A stretch of 9,672 bases of DNA from the NCBI GenBank assembly GCA_947499775.1, contig CANMPY010000043.1:1-9672 (forward strand), in the 5' to 3' direction. Shown here piece by piece: positions 6,774 through 9,672 of the stretch (its first letter is position 1; each line of letters starts with the position of its first letter). The translations under genes were made by a program, and so were the position numbers. This stretch comes from Bacteroidota bacterium (GTDB lineage: Bacteria > Bacteroidota > Bacteroidia > NS11-12g > UBA9320). Below the pieces are notes generated by a model. It searched no databases, had not been told where the DNA came from, and saw nothing but the letters and a program-made list of their open reading frames with translations.

Positions 6774-8101
6774 TTAAAGAGTCGTTTCTTAAACCATTTA
6801 TCTGCAAAATTTAATCCTAGCGTTATTTTAATAAAATCTTCCTGAATCAAATTATTTTCCAAAGTACCTCTTCTAATAAATTCGCCGGTTAAAAATATGC
6901 GAGAGGTCATTTTAAAATTACCCTCTAGCGATTTTTGAATTCTGGTAAAAGGCAATCCTAAGCCAATGCTCAACCCATTTTCTGAAATTTTGCTATTAAA
7001 GGCCGAAATATACCCGTCGCTATGATGAAATCCTACGCTATATCGAATACTTTTAAGATAACGTGAGGCTTTATTAGCCCGTATCGAATTATCAAAATGT
7101 GGAGTTGGGCAAGCAAAAAATCCAAAGGAATAGGCTTGGTTATCCAGTAATCCCTCGTTTCCGTTATAAATACTACTGTATTGGCTCCATAATGATTTAC
7201 TATAACCAACAGTAGCTTGCCATTTTTCATGATTCCCAATAGAATATGATAAAGAAAATGCCTTTGGCAATTCAACTTTGGCCGACTTTTCTTTGGTATT
7301 TATTAAGGTATCTTTAGGTATCTCATTGTCAACATAAACTTCGGTAAATGTATATACAAATCTATCTTGAGTTCCATTTAATTTGGTGCTGCTCGAAAAC
7401 ACAAACCCTAAAACATGGCTCAATCCCGAATCGGACGAGGTATGCAATTGTAGGCCTAAGTCTAAATGATTCCCTTTTAATGATACCGAACTTTGATCGC
7501 CATAACTCGTCATGTATCTATTGCCAGGATAACGTCGTTTTGAACTTTCATTAATCTGACCAAAAATATGAGAATAGTTTGCCCCCAGGCTGATGTGTTT
7601 AAAAAAATCGGTTCCCCATCCAATATTAACTTTTGATAATCCGCCAATTCCTTCAAACTCGTTGCGAATAACCACTGTTCCCGAATCTTTTTTATTTATT
7701 ACATTGTATCCCACATCCGAAAATGGCAATAACCCAAAAGCTAACCCGCTTTTAATCTTTTTTAATGGAACTGCTAAGGCAATGTAATTAAAGCCTGCAT
7801 TCGAAAAATTCTGATTTACACTTGATGTTTTAAGCTTGCCTAAATTCATATAAGCTGCCGTGTTAAACACACTGTATTGCAAAGCTGAAATGGATGCTGG
7901 ATTTGTAAATGAATAATTACTCTCGTGTCGGTATGAAAAACCATTGCGTCCATTGGCTGCATTATCAGCAAACCCATCGTAATTTAACAATCCCACTCCG
8001 AATATAGAATAGGGTGAACGTGTGTTTTGCTGGCTAAAACTATTGGGAATGCTCAGTATCCCTATTAGTAAAAGGGCAATATATTTAAGTGTTGTTCGCA
8101 T
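6770..8101 (-). CDS. FadL/OMPP1-like outer-membrane beta-barrel protein
   Basis: This 443-residue protein has a signal peptide (hydrophobic 8-18, likely cleavage near SFSQ, residue 24). The mature N-terminus carries NTRSPYSIFGVG (26-37), an SPYS-FG-G pattern common in Bacteroidota outer-membrane proteins, then TNPASISAL (66-74), like the NPA segment of FadL/OMPP1 hydrophobic-substrate channels. The body is a regular alternation of aromatic and polar strands with Gly/Asn turns. The end, ITLGLNFADKWFKKRLFN, holds a last strand followed by a short basic tail. A role in moving hydrophobic compounds across the outer membrane is suggested by family resemblance only. It overlaps coaX by 17 bases upstream and lptC by 4 bases downstream, in a block with LPS export. 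The same placement beside coaX and lptC is, from memory, seen in other Bacteroidota. Confidence 0.83.
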   Translation of the reverse strand: MRTTLKYIALLLIGILSIPNSFSQQNTRSPYSIFGVGLLNYDGFADNAANGRNGFSYRHESNYSFTNPASISALQYSVFNTAAYMNLGKLKTSSVNQNFSNAGFNYIALAVPLKKIKSGLAFGLLPFSDVGYNVINKKDSGTVVIRNEFEGIGGLSKVNIGWGTDFFKHISLGANYSHIFGQINESSKRRYPGNRYMTSYGDQSSVSLKGNHLDLGLQLHTSSDSGLSHVLGFVFSSSTKLNGTQDRFVYTFTEVYVDNEIPKDTLINTKEKSAKVELPKAFSLSYSIGNHEKWQATVGYSKSLWSQYSSIYNGNEGLLDNQAYSFGFFACPTPHFDNSIRANKASRYLKSIRYSVGFHHSDGYISAFNSKISENGLSIGLGLPFTRIQKSLEGNFKMTSRIFLTGEFIRRGTLENNLIQEDFIKITLGLNFADKWFKKRLFN

Positions 8102-8807
8102 TATATTTTAAAATTTCGAATAAGCCCTTTAAAACCAAATCGGGCTCCGCAAATATCGTTCCTTTAAGCCTATTGGCAAAGTAAGAATGGTTGCCACCTG
8201 TTATTATTATTTGAAAGGTATTTTCTTCTTTGGCATACGCATCAATAAACCCTTGCATTTCGAATACACTACCTAGCATTACACCACTCTGAATGGCTTG
8301 TTCGGTGTCGGATCCTGTTAAATTTATGGTTTCATTTTTCGAAATTAGAGGTAGTTTTTGGGTAAATTGATGAAGCGCTTTAAATTTCATTTCCAATCCT
8401 GGTGAAATACTGCCTCCACTATACTCTCCATTCTTAGTTACAAAATCATATGTTATTGCCGTGCCGGCATCAATAACTAAACTATTTGTATTAGGAAAAA
8501 GCTGCCAAGCTCCCATTACAGCCGCAATTCTATCTTTACCTAAAGTTTGTGGTGTGTTATATTTAATTATTAATGGCAATTTTGTATGCTCAGCTAAAAT
8601 TAATGGATTAATAAAGTAGTCATTAAACAATTCTAAGTTGGCATTGGTTACCGAAGAAATAATGACTGGGGTTTGCTGTTGGAATTTTTTACAATACGTC
8701 GTTAGTTCGTAAAGCGCATCAAACCGCAATACCTCTCGAAGATTATCCGATTCAAATACACCTAATTTAATAGCGCTATTTCCAATATCAATGCTCAGCG
8801 AAGTCAA
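8085..8807 (-). CDS. coaX: Type III pantothenate kinase
   Basis: CoaX phosphorylates pantothenate with ATP, the first step of coenzyme A synthesis, in the cytosol. The 240 residues match the family length, and all the ASKHA-fold landmarks are present: SIDIGNSAIK (phosphate-1 loop, 5-14, with D7), LGKDR (89-93, the pantothenate-site GxDR), IDAGTAITYD (phosphate-2 loop, 112-121, with D113 and T116), GGSISPGLEM (131-140) and ITGGN (202-206, adenosine loop). The ATG lies 20 bases inside the end of the biotin ligase gene and the stop lies 17 bases inside the next gene, so its translation is probably coupled on both sides. Type III enzymes are not feedback-inhibited by CoA and need a monovalent cation; both are family knowledge. 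Confidence 0.96.
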   Translation of the reverse strand: MTSLSIDIGNSAIKLGVFESDNLREVLRFDALYELTTYCKKFQQQTPVIISSVTNANLELFNDYFINPLILAEHTKLPLIIKYNTPQTLGKDRIAAVMGAWQLFPNTNSLVIDAGTAITYDFVTKNGEYSGGSISPGLEMKFKALHQFTQKLPLISKNETINLTGSDTEQAIQSGVMLGSVFEMQGFIDAYAKEENTFQIIITGGNHSYFANRLKGTIFAEPDLVLKGLFEILKYNANNT

Positions 8808-9543
8808 ATTTTATTTCCTTTTGATTAAATGTTTTCATTTCATTGTCAACTTCAATACACAATTGTCCTTGAGCATTAATGCCTTTTATGATGCCTTCAA
8901 ATGTTAAATTTTCGGTACGAAAATACCGTTTTAGGTTCATTCCATATAATACAGTTTCGTAATCTCTTTTGATACTATCAAATGAACTGGTATACAATTT
9001 TTGAAGTTCCAAATTCAATTGCTCTGTAAGTTCATGCAGGAGGTTATCTATATTATAAAATAACCCCGACAGTTGGGTAAATGAAACGGCATGAGCAAAT
9101 GGAAAAACTTGCTCATTTACATTAATTCCTATTCCAATAACTGCATGTTTTATAAACTCCCCTTGAAGTATGGTTTCTATGAGGATACCTGCAATTTTTT
9201 TATCATTAACTAAAATGTCATTTGGCCATTTTAAAGCTGTACGATTAGGAAAATATCGATTAATCACTCTATATGTTGACGTGGCTACCAACATATTAAA
9301 AACGGCTAATTTTGACGCATTGAGTTTTAAATTGGTGCAAATAAAACTAACTAATAAATTATTACCCTCTGTTGAATACCAAGTATTTTGACCTTGCCCT
9401 TTGCCTCCAAGCTGATAGTTTGCCCTAATAATATCGCCATGATGCGCCTCTCCAGTTTTAATTCGAGTCATGGCCGTGGTATTAGTCGACTCTACCTTGT
9501 TATAGGATAATAAGGTATGCTGGATGAAAAATTTATTGGGCAT
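8788..9543 (-). CDS. birA: Biotin--[acetyl-CoA-carboxylase] ligase, monofunctional
   Basis: The enzyme activates biotin to biotinyl-5'-AMP and attaches it to a lysine of the biotin carboxyl carrier protein. With the chosen start it has 251 residues. Landmarks are VESTNT (17-22), the biotin-loop GGKGQGQNTWYS (46-57), KWPNDI (105-110), KKIAGILIE (115-123, with K116 aligning to the catalytic-site lysine), GIGINVN (137-143) and a small C-terminal SH3-like domain from about residue 200. There is no N-terminal helix-turn-helix, so it is not expected to act as a repressor. An ATG 13 codons upstream (9582-9580) is in frame. I prefer the ATG at 9543-9541 because the domain begins soon after it and a TAnnTTTG box sits between the two. 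The glycine/arginine loop is altered from GRGRRG; see findings. It is the first clearly assigned gene of the operon, followed by coaX with a 20-base overlap. Confidence 0.92.
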   Translation of the reverse strand: MPNKFFIQHTLLSYNKVESTNTTAMTRIKTGEAHHGDIIRANYQLGGKGQGQNTWYSTEGNNLLVSFICTNLKLNASKLAVFNMLVATSTYRVINRYFPNRTALKWPNDILVNDKKIAGILIETILQGEFIKHAVIGIGINVNEQVFPFAHAVSFTQLSGLFYNIDNLLHELTEQLNLELQKLYTSSFDSIKRDYETVLYGMNLKRYFRTENLTFEGIIKGINAQGQLCIEVDNEMKTFNQKEIKFDFAEH

Positions 9544-9554
9544 TAAAGGGTTGA

Positions 9555-9562
9555 CAAAATTA
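9555..9562 (-). promoter_or_regulatory. Candidate -7 promoter box (TAATTTTG) for birA-coaX-lptC operon
   Basis: On the minus strand this reads TAATTTTG, a full TAnnTTTG match, 11 bases before the preferred birA ATG at 9543. Nineteen bases upstream lies TTTA instead of the expected TTTG, so the -33 element is weak. If it is used, the upstream in-frame ATG at 9582 would not be in the mRNA, which supports the shorter protein. Chance remains possible in AT-rich DNA. Confidence 0.35.
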
Positions 9563-9587
9563 GTTGAAGTAAAGCGAAACATAAAGA

Positions 9588-9671
9588 TTAAGCCTTAATT
9601 AAAACTGTATTTATCAAATAATGAATCTGCTTTTTTGTGGCTGATTCCGTTAAAGATATTTCAGAATAATA
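9588..9671 (-). CDS. Possible 3' end of an unidentified gene (27 codons visible)
   Basis: From the right edge the minus strand is open for 27 codons to a TAA at 9590-9588. The residues are YYSEISLTESATKKQIHYLI (first 20), then a short tail ending in IKA. The mix looks protein-like: a polar strand, then an amphipathic helix. It is too short to name. If real, it would end 44 bases before the preferred birA start, or 5 bases before the longer alternative start, and could be part of the same operon. On the plus strand of this 90-base end I see no convincing start, so a divergent gene such as rsfS is not visible. Confidence 0.3.
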   Translation of the reverse strand, partial: YYSEISLTESATKKQIHYLINTVLIKA

Positions 9672-9672
9672 A

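Noticed and set aside
9600..9672. Plus-strand start of a divergent gene (such as rsfS) upstream of birA
   Set aside because: The only ATG (near 9621) meets a stop after seven codons, and the longer open plus frame has no plausible start or family pattern.

Overview
The window looks like a piece of a Bacteroidota chromosome. The base composition is AT-rich. Start codons lack Shine-Dalgarno sequences, and candidate promoter boxes are of the Bacteroidota TAnnTTTG type. The encoded proteins are typical of the phylum: a ThiN-type thiamine diphosphokinase, a monofunctional biotin ligase beside a type III pantothenate kinase, a lipoprotein LptC, and several outer-membrane beta-barrel proteins of unknown role. 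I see no tRNA, rRNA, CRISPR array, insertion sequence or integrase. Every stretch without a gene is shorter than 170 bases.

Layout. (1) Positions 1-2456, minus strand: a three-gene overlapping cluster of thiamine diphosphokinase, a class I SAM methyltransferase and a GT-C (PMT/ArnT-like) membrane glycosyltransferase that runs off the left edge. (2) Positions 2457-2632: a divergent intergenic region with a candidate promoter for the kinase and a nine-codon upstream ORF whose stop overlaps the next start. (3) Positions 2633-5909, plus strand: an overlapping pair of a large 689-residue lipoprotein and a 407-residue outer-membrane protein. This is the least understood part of the window. (4) Positions 5910-5984: a short convergent gap. 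(5) Positions 5985-9543, minus strand: a tight five-gene operon of biotin-protein ligase, coaX, a FadL/OMPP1-like outer-membrane protein, lptC and a two-helix mini membrane protein. (6) Positions 9588-9671: a possible 3' end of another minus-strand gene at the right edge.

How the genes may work together. The right operon joins cofactor chemistry needed for fatty-acid synthesis (biotinylation of carboxylases, first step of CoA synthesis) to envelope building (LPS transport through LptC, an outer-membrane protein). The left cluster joins thiamine diphosphate synthesis to two genes that look like glycan or lipid-glycan decoration, probably through operon packing rather than pathway logic. The central pair is predicted to be exported together and is the best candidate for an undescribed envelope function.

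The window is mostly ordinary core genome. Its most striking physical trait is gene packing: six of seven co-directional junctions overlap, three of them by exactly 17 bases, and lptC is forced onto a TTG start within a TTGA overlap.
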